Below, one piece after another: positions 43,201 to 54,321 of a stretch of DNA of 64,000 nt (position 1 is its first letter; every line of letters starts with the position of its first letter). Position numbers and translations under genes: made by a program. The notes beneath the pieces are model-generated. The model worked only from the letters and a program-made list of their open reading frames with translations. It was not told where the DNA came from and searched no databases. This DNA is from Liopterus haemorrhoidalis (lineage: Eukaryota > Arthropoda > Insecta > Coleoptera > Dytiscidae): contig OZ020615.1 of NCBI GenBank assembly GCA_963971575.1, forward strand, positions 63,497,379-63,561,378. The letters run 5' to 3'.

Positions 43201-44332
43201 ATGTTTCCTACTCTTCGCATTGCTTTCTTGGTACTCCATGACTTCTACAAACTCTTCTAATAATGCAAATAACAATCTTTGCTGTGCCCCTAAAATTTTA
43301 ACTAATTTTCTTGCCCTAATGAAACGCCACTAGTTCTAAAAATTACCGTAAGATGTCTCGGTGTATATCTCTCTCATCCCTTTATATAGCGGCGTTGAGT
43401 TGGTCGAAACAAGCCCTGATTAATTACATTCAGGCGAATGATCAGTCCGCCCCCGCCGCCTCTCGCCGCCGCCGGTGAGTAGCTCTCTCACAGATGTTCC
43501 ATTAGTTAATTGGGAGTGGTTTCTTGCCATCCCTAGCAATGGAAATACTATAAACCGTACGGGGGTTAGTCTTTAAGTTTCAAAACTTTGAAATTTAATG
43601 TTTAAAATCTTCCAAAGTGTTGATACACTGTATAACATTGAAATGGGGGAAATTAAATAGGTCATACATTAAGTCAACAGTTACACGTCTTGAGAAAAAT
43701 GACGTGTAACTGTTGCTTCAAACTTTTAACAAAAGATCTAGTAAGTAATGATTTAAAAGTCTCATGAAAGTTCATGTAAAAGACTTTTTCCGACTCTTGA
43801 CTCCAACTCCTCCAAAAAGCTTCGACTCCACGACTCCCGATTCCGATTCCGACTTCGGCTTCCGACTAAAACTCCGACTTAAACTCCGACTCCACATCCC
43901 TGCTTAAGAGTAATTCTACACAAAATTCTGAAGACTTGAATGACTGATAAACATTCTGTACAAAAAAAATGTTTTTGTTGGAATAAATAAGTAGCTTTCA
44001 AACATCTATATTCTAAAAAGTTAATAAATTTCGAGAAAGGCAATAAATTTCCTTAACACGCTTCTCCGATCTTTCGCAAGATTAAGATAGTTTTATTAAA
44101 AGAAACATTCATATGATGACAAAAATAATAGTCCGAAAAAGATTTATTAGGACAACTTTTTCTTTGTTGTTTCTATAAACGATTTTGAAACAAAGAACAA
44201 CATAACTAATATCTATCAGATTTAGGAAAATTAAATAAACATTATACAAAGCTATAGATCATCCTTTCAAAACTCAGCTATGATTAGATGGGTCACATTA
44301 TTTAAATATCGAATCAATGGCTCTCAAAATGA
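43201..44332. other. Unassigned DNA with a GC-rich patch and degenerate GACTCC array
   Basis: Positions 43430-43490 are rich in CCGCC. At 43790-43895 about fifteen degenerate (TC)CGACT units occur. A 15-bp hairpin lies at 43675-43715. No gene was seen. Confidence 0.4.
43675..43715. repeat. Perfect 15-bp hairpin
   Basis: CAACAGTTACACGTC and GACGTGTAACTGTTG are separated by 11 bases. There is no T-run or other evidence for an RNA product. Confidence 0.8.
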
Positions 44333-45260
44333 CGGATGACTGTCTGTCTGTCTGTTCGGTAAAAATTGTAGCCAAACGGATAAACCTAGAGAGTTCAAAT
44401 TTGGCATGCTTATACAACTCTTTGACCCGCACATAGGAAAAATACTAAAACATCTAAAAAACATATCCCCCTAAAAATATAAACAAATATCTGCTCATTG
44501 AAAAAAATATATTTTTTTTAAATTCTGAGTAGGGTATCAAATTAAAGCCCTTAGTACGTGGATTAATGATCAAAATTTTATTTTTGCAAAATAAATTATT
44601 TTGACGTGATTTTAGCCAAAATTGTGCAAAAAAAATTGTCTCACACCCTGTAGCCCAGATGGTTTAAACTAAAAATCTGAAAAGATTCTAAGTAATGTAC
44701 ATTTGTGTAAACTGGAATAGTACAACAGGAATTTTTGATCAGATTATGTTTTCGAAAAATAACGCATTTTTCGTGTTTTGCTTGACCATGTAAAATATTT
44801 AATAGCTTATGTAATAAAGTAATCCAGCATACTTTCATGGTGTAATGGTTAGCGTTCTCGCGTTCTAATTTGCAAACTAGGGTTCCGGTCTCGAGACAAT
44901 TTTATTTTTTCTGTTTTTATTTTGTTTAAATTATTTTTTCAAAATACTAGTTATATTTGGGCAAATGTTGCATTTAATTTTTAAAAGCGTAAATTTAATA
45001 ACCAATGGAAATTGATGAAATTGAATACACGAAATCAGAGCGGGGTTATGACTTAAAACAACCAATGGAAGCCATAGGCGCAATTTTCAAAATCTTAATG
45101 CACCTTGCTATATAAAAAAATACTGGACATATTTAGAAACCTAAATAATGGTATTGGCATTCGATTTAAAATTAACAAAAAAATATATTTTAACATAAAA
45201 TTTGTACATATAAATACCTGCGAAAATCTGAAATGTTTGAAAATTCACACTTCACATCAT
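44333..45260 (-). repeat. Family R repeat, copy D
   Basis: Minus-strand copy running from a GACA (TGTC) tract at 44339-44356, truncated at its outer end, to the hairpin terminus ending ACTTCACATCAT at 45260. The plus-strand cassette at 44822-44902 has A-box-like TGGTGTAATGG at 44838 and B-box-like GGGTTCCGGTC at 44880. TTTTATTTTTT follows at 44900, which could terminate pol III. Confidence 0.85.
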
Positions 45261-45404
45261 TTTTTTTGTTTTTAATTTTCATTAATATGTTTGTGTAAAG
45301 CCGCATTCAGAGCTCTTAAATCAATAGCTTCTGCACTGTAACTTATGGACTGTTCACTGTCACCAGCAAGTTTGTCATATGATAAGACGTGAAACCGTTC
45401 AAAC

Positions 45405-45470
45405 ATTCACTTACTAAATACCTGCGAAACTCTGAAATGTGTGAGAAAATTCACACTTCACATCAATTTT
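45405..45470 (-). repeat. Family R terminal fragment, copy L
   Basis: CTAAATACCTGCGAAACTC, GAAATGTGTG and TTCACACTTCACATCAATT match the hairpin end of the family. It is directly followed by the TTAA target site of the piggyBac element. Confidence 0.75.
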
Positions 45471-45474
45471 TTAA

Positions 45475-45980
45475 CCCTTTACCGCATAGTGGCCATATAT
45501 GGCACATTCCGATTTTTATTTTTTATTTTACTTTTAAAACTGAATCAGAAGGTTACTTCATGAATGTTCATATATGCCACATACACAGCAATGGATCCTG
45601 CAGTATCTCAAGTAATGGGCTGCAATAGATTTGAGGATATCAAGCGGAATTTGCACTTCAACGATAACTCTGAATTTATTGAGAAAGGACAACTAGAAGA
45701 TACGACCTTTTCTTTCAAAAATTCGAGGGCGACTGCTTTTAATCCCTAATGAAGAACACCTAGCAATTGACGAGCAAATAATACGGAATCATTTTCTTTT
45801 GTAACATAACGTAGAATCGTAATGTTCCATGTATGGCACAAACCCTAAATTATTATTTTTTCAAAAATAATCATTAATATTTTAAATATATTTTTTTTAT
45901 TAATTTTTCTATCAATAAGAACCAATTCCTAATGCTCATGAATTATTTCAGCCAAAAATAAAAATTCATGCAGTTAAGGG
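45475..45980 (+). mobile_element. piggyBac-type deletion derivative
   Basis: TTAA flanks both sides (45471-45474 and 45981-45984). The ends CCCTTTACCGCATAG and CATGCAGTTAAGGG are inverted with few mismatches. TATGGCAC occurs subterminally at both ends. Inside is a remnant of a piggyBac transposase. The 506-bp length against about 2-2.5 kb for complete elements shows a large deletion. Confidence 0.9.
45564..45800 (+). pseudogene. piggyBac transposase fragment
   Basis: The frame contains MDPAVSQVMGCNRFEDIKR, NLHFNDNSEF and, after a frameshift near 45740, EHLAIDEQII. RFEDIKRNLHFNDN followed by an LAIDEQ motif, which holds the first catalytic Asp, is characteristic of the piggyBac catalytic domain start. 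The remaining catalytic residues and the cysteine-rich C-terminus are absent. Confidence 0.85.
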
Positions 45981-46039
45981 TTAAATCAGTTTATTTTCTT
46001 TGCCTAACTGGGCATTTACTTGACAATTTATTATATTTA

Positions 46040-46298
46040 GGCCCGGTTTTTCCACCTTCAGATAAAGTTCCAGGTAACTATTTGACAGATAAGGTTATTT
46101 GTAATTTCATCTGCTGAGTAAATGTCATCCCTTCTTTCTATACAAATGTATCTATCGGATAGTTATCTAACAGATAATGAGACTGACGTATTGGATTCAC
46201 TGACTGGTATTGACATTTATTCAGCAGATGAAGTTACAAAAAACCTTATCTGTCAGATAGTTACCTGGAACTTTATCTGAAGGTGGAAAGACCGGGCC
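46040..46298. mobile_element. 259-bp foldback MITE with ~90-bp inverted arms
   Basis: The arms start GGCCCGGTTTTTCCACC and, on the complement of the right, GGCCCGGTCTTTCCACC. They stay alike for about 90 bases with roughly six differences, through CCAGGTAACTAT and TTCATCTGCTGA. TA flanks both sides (46038-46039 and 46299-46300). Confidence 0.85.
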
Positions 46299-47094
46299 TA
46301 AGAAGGAAAGCTAAATCACTACTGATATAATATTATACCATGAGTTTCTTTTTAACTTGGTGATTCATTTTACCCCGTCGAATGACGGGCGTTTCTCGTA
46401 TAATCATAACTTATGATGAGAATTGGTAGTTTACATACATAGGTATTGTCCTTTAACCGAAACATGTATGTAGATATGTTTGTAGGTTGTATCATCGATG
46501 TAGACCGGTGCTTGTGGAACAACACTTGCGGACACGATCGATCCGTACGGATGCGGATTGGATGTGGATGTTCGGGGAGATGTCTGAGGGACGAGAGACG
46601 ACGCGCGCGGAGAGTACGGCCGGGGGGGGGGGCACTGACGACCTACATGTCACACGTGGTTTACACAGCCCATACAGAACACTATCACAGGTATATACAT
46701 CCAGCTAATTGGATCCGTACTAATTAATCTATTAAACTGTATATACCCCAACCGGAGTAATAGGACACTGATGTCTATTGAAAAATACACATGCCAGGGC
46801 AGTAAGGAGTCAAAATACACATTAGTCCTTCAAGTATCATTGTAACAATAAACAAATACATACGAGGATCATCTAGAAATTTGTCCTGCATTTTTTTGCA
46901 TGACAAATGTAAGAATGTAACAAGTGTAATGTGGTAAGAAGGTTGCCTACGTACACAGGGACGCTGGTTCGATACCTCCCACCTCCTTTGGATTTTTATC
47001 TTCCGATATTGTGTAAACCAGCGTTTCCCAACCACCGGTCCGCGAGATTTTATTACAAAATCTCCAGGTTTGTAGTTTTGAGAGGAGGACCTTT
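46299..47094. other. Unassigned, GC-rich patch at 46500-46640
   Basis: Two overlapping frames at 46446-46727 and 46487-46708 have arginine-rich content caused by CG-rich DNA. No motif recognised. A hAT-like left end CAGCGTTTCCCAACC lies at 47020. Confidence 0.35.
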
Positions 47095-47143
47095 TTACGG
47101 TTTTGTAGGTATGACCAAAAAACCCTTATACCGTCATTTTGTC

Positions 47144-47193
<50 letters not shown>

Positions 47194-48166
47194 TCGGTAA
47201 AAATTGTAGCCAAACGGCTAAACCTAGAGAGTTGAAATTTGGCATGCTTATACAACTCTTTGACCCGCACATAGGAAAAATACTAAAACATCTAAAAAAC
47301 ATATCCCCCTAAAAATATAAATAAATATATGCTCATCGAAAAAAAATATATTTTTTTACAATTCTGTGTAGGGTATCAAATGAAAGCCGTTGGTACGTGG
47401 ATTAACGATCAAAATTTTATTTTTGCAAAATAAATTATTATGAAGCGATTTTTGCCAAAATTGTGCAAAAAAAAATGGCCCACACCCTGTAGCCCAGATG
47501 GTTTAAACTAAAAATCTGAAAAAATTCTCAGTAATGTACATTGGTGTGAACCGGATTAGTACAACAAGAATTTTTGATCAGATTATGTTTTCGGATAATA
47601 ACGCATTTTTTGTGTTTTTAAGTAAAATATGTAATATATTTAATCCGCTATTTAACATAGTAAACGAGTGATCCTGTATAGCACAGTGGTAGCGTTGTTG
47701 CTTAGTGAGTTGAAACTACTGTAAGAAACTGTGTTCGAATCCCGTCAATTTTTATATTTTCAGTTTTTTTTTTTGCATTTTTATTTTGTTTAAATTATTT
47801 TGTCCAAATTCTAGTTATATTTAGGTAAATGTTGCATTTAATTTTTAAAAGCGTAAATTTAATAACCAGTGGGAAGTGTTGAAATTATAATTTAATTCTA
47901 TATTTGAAGGTATCAGAGGGCGAGGCTTATGATTTAAGCAACCAATGGAAGCCATAGGCGCAATTTTCAAAATCTTAATGAACTTTGCTATATAAAAAAA
48001 ATACTGCACATATTTAGAAACTTAAATAATGGTATTAGGCATTCGAATTAAAATTCATAAAAAATATTTTGACATAAAATTTGTTTTGGCATCCTAAATA
48101 ACCATCACACAGTTAATAAATACCTGCGAAACCCTTAAATGTGTGAAAATTCACACTTCGCATCAA
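47095..48166 (-). repeat. Family R repeat, copy E
   Basis: Minus-strand copy from ACGGTTTTGTAGGTATGACC, through a TGTC tract (47144-47193), to TTCACACTTCGCATCAA. The plus-strand cassette has A-box TAGCACAGTGG at 47679-47689 and B-box TGTTCGAATCC at 47732-47742, with a T-run from 47748. This is the best A/B-box pair in the family, yet acceptor and anticodon stems do not pair convincingly. Confidence 0.9.
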
Positions 48167-49255
48167 TTTTTTTTATATTTAACAAAATCACATTTTAGAA
48201 ATAAAAATATAAAATAAATCATAAGAAATTTTTTTAAATTTTCTTTGTGTATAGTATTTAATAAGAAACAACTAATAAATAATTAACAATCAAGTTTAAA
48301 TATATATGGTAATAAAAAATATAATTAAATATGTTTATTGGTTTTATGCCTTAATAAAATCATATTTTTTAGATGTACCTGCTTTTTTTAATAAAGCTTT
48401 ATCGTTAATAACATCATAGAAACTTAGTCAAAACGTTATGCCTCGATCGCGTTCATCGGCAAACGTCGACTCAGCGGTAAAGACGTCTTCAAAAGTAAAG
48501 ACACTATAAAGTACGACATTTACGATATTTTTTAACAGTAGGTAGGACGAAGGACAAGGAGGTAAATTGTAGGACATGTCCTACTAAAGTAAGACGGTTG
48601 GTAACCCTAGATATAACCCATCTTAATATTCCTACTATGATAAAAATAAAACCTTTTTGCAGTAGCTCTTCAATTACGTACAAAAAAATAAATTAAAATC
48701 AGTTTTGAAGCTTCCTCGTATTTGATTTCGATGTTAAAAGTAAAAGTTTATTTAAGTGTGAATATCAACACTGTTGTGGTCCGTTTATTTTCGTATTATT
48801 CTAAGAGTAGTGTGAGTCATCCAATTAATAATTTTTGCAGATTAACAAAGCCAGGGCAGGTATAAGGAGATATGTGTCCCTGAGCTAGATTCCGTATATA
48901 ATTAGAAATTGTATTTATAAGTAATTTCATCACTAGTGTTTTATATGTTTGTTCATCCTTCGAGAGGATATTTTAAGAAAAAGGAAGTAAAAAGAAATAA
49001 CTGTCAGTCTGACAGTAACGTTTTTATAAAAGTAAATCGGACCGAGAGACGCCATACGCCATTTCAAGACGTTAAGACGTTTACGAAGTGACAAAATTCA
49101 TTTAGTTTACAGATTATATAAATATAGGTTTTATGATCTTTTCAAATGGATAATTTTCTCCACATTCCTACAAAATTGTTATTTATGCAATTAGTATATA
49201 AAGATCTTTTCAATCGAGTGCAAATTGTCGATTGTTAGACGAATGCCGAAAATGC
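48167..49255. other. Unassigned AT-rich DNA
   Basis: No gene. GACGGTTGGTAACCCTAG at 48595 resembles a hAT right end without partner. Confidence 0.3.
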
Positions 49256-49312
49256 CAGCAAAGAGATTGAAAAGAGTCCTTTACACAAGTATTTTACACG
49301 AACTATGGCATT

Positions 49313-49889
49313 TTGTGTTGGGGAAGTTCCTCTGAATCCTCAAAGGTTTTTGTACTTCAGAAACGTGCTATTCGCATAATAGCTGGTGCCCCCTTTAGAT
49401 CATCTTGTAGATCCCTTTTTCCTGTTTTGTCCATATTAACTCTTCCATCCGTTTATATATTAGAAGCCGTAATGTTTGTTAAAAATAGTCCGCACCTTTT
49501 AGCTACCAATTCTGACTTTCATTCTTATAATACCCGCAGTAAACACTCAATTGTATGTCCCTCTCATAGCTCTGCACTGTACAGTAAAAGTCCTTACTAC
49601 ATGGCTTTAACATTATTTAACTGTGTACCACCTGCATTAAAGTCTATAACGTCCAGTAGAGCATTTAAATTAAAATTTAAACATTTTTTACAAACCAACT
49701 GTTTTTATAGCATACAGGAATATTTACACCATAAGGGTTAATATTAAATTCTGTAATCTCCTAACTGTACTATTTGTTAAATTTATTTGTATCGTTTAAA
49801 TCATGTGGTTTCAATTTATACTATATGTATCATCTTGACTAAACCACAACATTTCTGTAATGTGTTATTGGTTGAATAAATTTATTATT
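49313..49889 (+). pseudogene. CR1/Jockey-type LINE, ORF2 C-terminus plus 3' UTR
   Basis: The frame 49313-49741 is open for 142 codons: CWGSSSESSKVFVLQKRAIR, then CRSLFPVLSILTLPSVYI, FHSYNTRSKHSIVCP and a terminal FKHFLQTNCFYS region. WG-x-S...LQ-K-R-A-I-R and YNTR are the usual end of ORF2 in CR1/Daphne/Jockey-like LINEs. The coding part is undamaged but 5'-truncated. The 3' UTR ends with GAATAAATTTATTATTA at 49889, where family R copy F begins. Confidence 0.9.
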
Positions 49890-49905
49890 AGGGTTTTGTA
49901 GGTAT

Positions 49906-49936
<31 letters not shown>

Positions 49937-50780
49937 CGGTAAAAATTGTAGCCAAACGGCTAAACCTAGAGAGTTGAAATTTGGCATGCTTATACAACTC
50001 TTTGACCCGCACATAGGAAAAATACTAAAATATCTAAAAAACATACCCCCCTAAAAATATAAACAAATATGTGCTCATCGAAAACAAAAATATTTTTTTT
50101 AAATTTTGAGTAGGGTATCAAATGAAAGCCCTTAGTACGTGTATTAACGATCAAATTTTTATTTTTGCAAAATAAATTATTTTGATGCGATTTTTGCCAA
50201 AATTGTGCAAAAAAATTTTTGTCCCACACCCTGTAGCCCAGATGGTTTAAACTAAAAATCTAAAAAAATTCTAAGTAATGTATATTGGTGTGAACCGAAA
50301 TAGTACAACAGGAATTTTTGATCAGATTATGTTTTCGGAAAATAACGCATATTTTGTGGTTTTTGGTTCACAAAGTACAGAAGTTATACCAATGTAAGAC
50401 ACTCACATGCAAGGCGTGCGGTAGCCGAATGGGTTAGAGCACTGGTGTCGTAAGCTAAAATGCGCAGGAAACACGAAGGGTTTCGAGTTCGAGTACGGAG
50501 TGAATTTTATTTTTTCTGTTTTTTTTTTGCATTTTTATTATGTTGAAATTATTTTGTCAAAATTCTAGTTATATTTTGACAAATGTTGTATTTAATTTTT
50601 AAGAGCGTAAATTTAATAACCAGTCTTATTATATGATTAACAGACGATAAATTATTTTAAAAATATCGTTCATTTTGCCGTGATTACTACAAAGTGAAAT
50701 TTGTCCTACACACTCAGCATACCGCCTTCACTTATTATATACCTGCGAAACCCTGAAATGTGTGAATATTCACACTTCAT
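49890..50780 (-). repeat. Family R repeat, copy F
   Basis: Minus-strand copy from AGGGTTTTGTAGGTATGAC, with the TGTC tract directly adjacent (49909-49937), to CACACTTCAT. It abuts the 3' tail of the LINE at 49313-49889. The plus-strand cassette has A-box TAGCCGAATGGG at 50422 and B-box-like GAGTTCGAGTA at 50485, followed by TTTTATTTTTT. This cassette is longer than in copies C or G. Confidence 0.9.
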
Positions 50781-50783
50781 TTA

Positions 50784-50808
50784 TAGGGTTTTGTAGGTAT
50801 GACCAAAA
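50784..50808 (-). repeat. Family R end fragment
   Basis: AGGGTTTTGTAGGTATGACC starts only a few bases after copy F ends, giving a head-to-tail junction of two copies. The second is cut after about 25 bases by the TTCGG-type repeat. Confidence 0.7.
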
Positions 50809-50811
50809 AAA

Positions 50812-51050
50812 CCAGGGCTTCGAACCAGAACTGAACCGAAAAAAAAAACGTTATTTTAGTCAGAACGAAAACCAGAGCTGAACCGAAAAAAAAATATCGG
50901 TTTATTTCGGTTCAGATAATGTTGATGGGAGTGAATAGAAAAAACATTTTATTTAAGATTATGTTTTAAACTGATGAGCAGAAAAAAAATTGTAATTTTT
51001 TAAATGATAAGTAAAAAAAATGCGATTCTATTAATTGGGGGGGGGGTTGA
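50812..51050 (-). repeat. TTCGG-type dispersed repeat, inverted copy
   Basis: The reverse complement of part of 19680-19945: GAACCGAAATAAACCGATAT and the G-run recur in order. This replaces the middle of a family R copy whose end resumes at 51053. Confidence 0.65.
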
Positions 51051-51052
51051 AC

Positions 51053-51271
51053 CCATGGAAGCCATAGACGCGATTTTCAAAATCTTAATGAACCTTGCTA
51101 TATAAAAAAATACTGCAAATCTTTAGAATAATGGTTTTAGGTATTCGAATTAAAATTAACAAAAAAAATATTTTAACATAAAATTTGTTTTGGCATCCCA
51201 AATAATCATCATACACTTACTAAATATCTGCGAAACCCTGAAATGTGTGAAAATTCACAGTTCACATCATT
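51053..51271 (-). repeat. Family R terminal portion, copy J
   Basis: It runs from CATGGAAGCCATAG to TTCACAGTTCACATCAT and includes AATATCTGCGAAACCCTG. It may be the other end of the copy that starts at 50784. Confidence 0.8.
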
Positions 51272-51661
51272 TTTTAACATTGTAAGGCTTCTCCCGACTC
51301 CTCCAAAAATCTTCCCTGATATAAAGCAAGAAATATTAGTCAAAATTTGTGTTGTTGCTCTTATTAAATAAAAATTTATGTGGCAGCCACAAATCTTTTT
51401 TATTATTAAATGGTCTGTTTAGTGCTCCAGTGACTCATCTTCATGCCAGTTAAACAACTCACCATACTTACAATTCCGCTTATGGCAAAATGACATTTAA
51501 AAAAAAAAACACTTGTCGAACAACTAATTCTGCAACTTTCATGAGATACAAAATAAGTCATTTAGTCTACTAATTGCATAATTGAAAAACTGTTATCAAG
51601 ATTCTGCAATAACTCTTTACACATGATTAGCATTACCATAGTAGCATGTACACATTAATTA

Positions 51662-52290
51662 CAAGGGTTGCCTCTTATATTTCGGGATTGCGCTAAACTA
51701 GTGCTGCTATCTGTCAACGACGCTTCTATCGTAAAGTTTGCCATTTTTTATGGTATCCACACTCAGAACGTACGTACGAGCGCTATTTGTGTTGTTTACA
51801 GTAACTTGACAAAATTCATCTAGGCCAAAAATGGAATTAAATCGTGAACATTTTCGAGCGATTATTTTTTACAATATTCGCCCAACTGTGCATCGATGAA
51901 CTTAATTAGACTTTTGGCGATAAAGCACCATCAAGGACTACTGTTTATCGATGGTTTGCCGACTTCAATCGTGACCGTAGTTCGCTTAAGGACGAATTTC
52001 GTGAAGGTCGTCCAAAATCGGTTGTTGTTCGGGAAAACATTGATGCTGTACGTGAACTGATACTGCAAGATCGTCATGTGACTTATCGTGAGATTGAGGT
52101 ATCTTTGGACATTAGTGGGACCATCATACATTCACTATTGCATGAATATTGGGCCGTAAAAAAGATTTATTCGCGTTGGATCAATGGAAAATGCCTCAAT
52201 CGGAGTGGAAAAAGTGCTTCGAAAATTGGTTCAAACGCATGCAAAAGTGTATTGATCTTCATGGAAAATATTTTGAAAAACAATAAAGCC
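51662..52290 (+). mobile_element. Mariner deletion derivative
   Basis: Sequence around 51662 (GGGTTGCCTCTTATATTTCG) through 51830 is a plausible terminus and 5' UTR. Coding remnant follows to 52286. The 3' end is replaced by family R copy G within a few bases of the stop codon. Confidence 0.65.
51831..52286 (+). pseudogene. Mariner transposase, N-terminal half fused to C-terminus
   Basis: ATG at 51831: MELNREHFRAIIFYNIRPTV, then an in-frame stop and small frameshift. It resumes with STIKDYCLSM-type misframe and DEFREGRPKSVVVRENIDAV in the correct frame, RHVTYREIEVSLDIS and TIIHSLLHEYWAVKKIYSRW. After RW the frame goes straight to SEWKKCFENWFKRMQKCIDL and the terminal HGKYFEKQ. The whole catalytic core is deleted. 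Same family as 20652-20935, which keeps slightly more sequence after RW. Confidence 0.8.
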
Positions 52291-53182
52291 AAATATGTAC
52301 TCATCGAAAAAAATATATATTTTTTTTAAATTCTGATTAGGGTGTCAAATGAAAGCCCTTAGCACGTGGATTAACGATCAAAATTTTATTTTTCTAAAAT
52401 AAAATATTATGATGCGATTTTTGCCAAAATTGTGCAATAAAAAATTGTCTCACATCCTGTAGCCCAGATGGTTTAAACTAAAAGTCTGAAAAAATTCTAA
52501 GTAATGTACATTGGTGTAGACCGGAATAGTACACAGGAATCAGATTATGTTTTCGGAAAATAACGTATTTTTTGTGTTTTTTTGGTTGACTATGTACAAA
52601 AGTTATAGTTATGTAACACACTCTACTAGAAGGCGTATCCTGGTCTAAGGGTTAGCTGCTCGCTTGCTACGCAGCAAACTAGGGTTTGCTCCCGAGCAGA
52701 AGAGACAATTTAATTTTTTGTTTTTTTTTCCATTTTTATTTTGTTTCAATTATTTTGTCAAAGTTCTAGTTATATTTTGGCAAATGTTGCATTTAATTTT
52801 TAAGAGCGTAAATTTAATAACCAGTTGGAATTGTTGGAATTATATTTTCATTCTATGTGTCATTTATGCGAAATCAGAGAGGCGGAGCATATGACTTAAA
52901 ACAACCAATGGAAGCCATAAGCGTAATTTTCAAATTTTTAATGAACCTTGCTATATAAAAAAAATACCTAATTAATGGTATTAGGTATTCGAATTAAAAT
53001 TAACCAAAAAAATATATTAACATAAAATTTGTTTTTAAAGCTCTTAGATTAACAGACGATAAATTATTTTAAAAATATCGTTCATTTTGCTGTGATTACT
53101 ACAAAGCAAAATTTGTCCTACACACTCAGTATACCGCCTTCACTTATTATATACCTGCGAAACCCTGAAATGTGTGAAAATT
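52291..53182 (-). repeat. Family R repeat, copy G
   Basis: Minus-strand copy truncated at the GACA end by the mariner derivative. It starts AATATGTACTCATCGAAAAA and ends ACCCTGAAATGTGTGAAAAT. The plus-strand cassette has A-box-like TGGTCTAAGGG at 52641 and B-box-like GGGTTTGCTCC at 52682. It resembles the cassettes of copies B and C more than those of D, E or F. Confidence 0.85.
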
Positions 53183-54321
53183 GTTCTTGGTAGCTCTATA
53201 GTTTCTTTAGAGGCTTTTCACTGCATTAATTTAATTCATCAAAAGCGACATAAAACCTTGTTTTAAGTATGATGTAAACCAGGATATATAATCTAAGTAG
53301 AAGAATACATTAATAGAAATTAAAAATGAATGTTCTAATTTAATATTTTTAATATGTTTTGATGTACTTTTTATGTTTTTGATAAAGATTACTATTAGGC
53401 AGGTTTAATCATTAAACATATACGAACAGTGAATAAACAGAGAGTTTATATCGCTGCGGTGAAAACGAGGCGGCCAGAAGATTAACTACGCAAGGGACTT
53501 GACTAAAGACGGACCTAACAGCAAACAATGTTAAACTTTATAGAAACTTCCTCCATCTTCTCATTTCGGCAATGTTCGGTTATAATCGGAGATGGAGTCC
53601 TTCGTCCTTCGTCCTTGTACAGTCAAAGTGGGCACAGTGGCGGCTCGTCACAACAAAACAAACCAAAAATTAACAAAGGATATCGTTCCAAAAGATTACG
53701 AAAGCTTTGTAGAGGTAAATTTAAGAAAGAAATAATCTAGGATATCATAGTGGAAGCATTACGTAAAAGAAAAGGAACAAAGAGTATCCTGGTAAAGCTA
53801 ATAATTGTCTATCAAGTGCTGGAAGCGTGGTACAAGAAATTCAACCAATATTTAGGACCGCTTTATATTGAAAAATTTCGTACCGTGGTACGGTTTCACA
53901 AGCGTTGTGCGTAAGGATACAAATACGTAAAAATTACTGCAGGTAACTATACTGGAAGAAACCAAGAGGAACAAAATAGGAGTACTAACAGGGAGAAAAG
54001 CCAGTTATATTAACAGAAAACACAAAATTAGAAGAGTGCTACTGTTGGAAAGAGAGTGAGAAGATGAAAACCGACACCAAATAGGAAATGAAACGTGAAA
54101 AATATAACGAAAGGAACGGTTTTTCCATAGAAGAGGTCACAAAAAGAAGAAGAAGTCAACAGATGATAAACATAATAGTAGAAAGAGACAAAGAAGTGCA
54201 GTTAAAAGAAAAGTATAACAGAATACAAGACATATATTCCACCTTATAAAGAATAATATCGCTTTCAAAAACGATATCATTCTACCTTCTTATACAAAAC
54301 CTCACGATACAACCGCCTCCC
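53183..54321. other. Unassigned DNA, possibly decayed LINE sequence
   Basis: CAGTGGCGGCTCGTCAC at 53636 is a hAT-like left end. The A-rich stretch 53650-54250 reads like heavily mutated ORF2 linker sequence but no frame is firm. Confidence 0.3.

Noticed and set aside
47679..47760. Calling the family R cassettes genuine tRNA genes
   Set aside because: A-box and B-box motifs are visible, but acceptor, anticodon and T stems do not pair in the copies I folded by hand, unlike tRNA-Leu at 24794.
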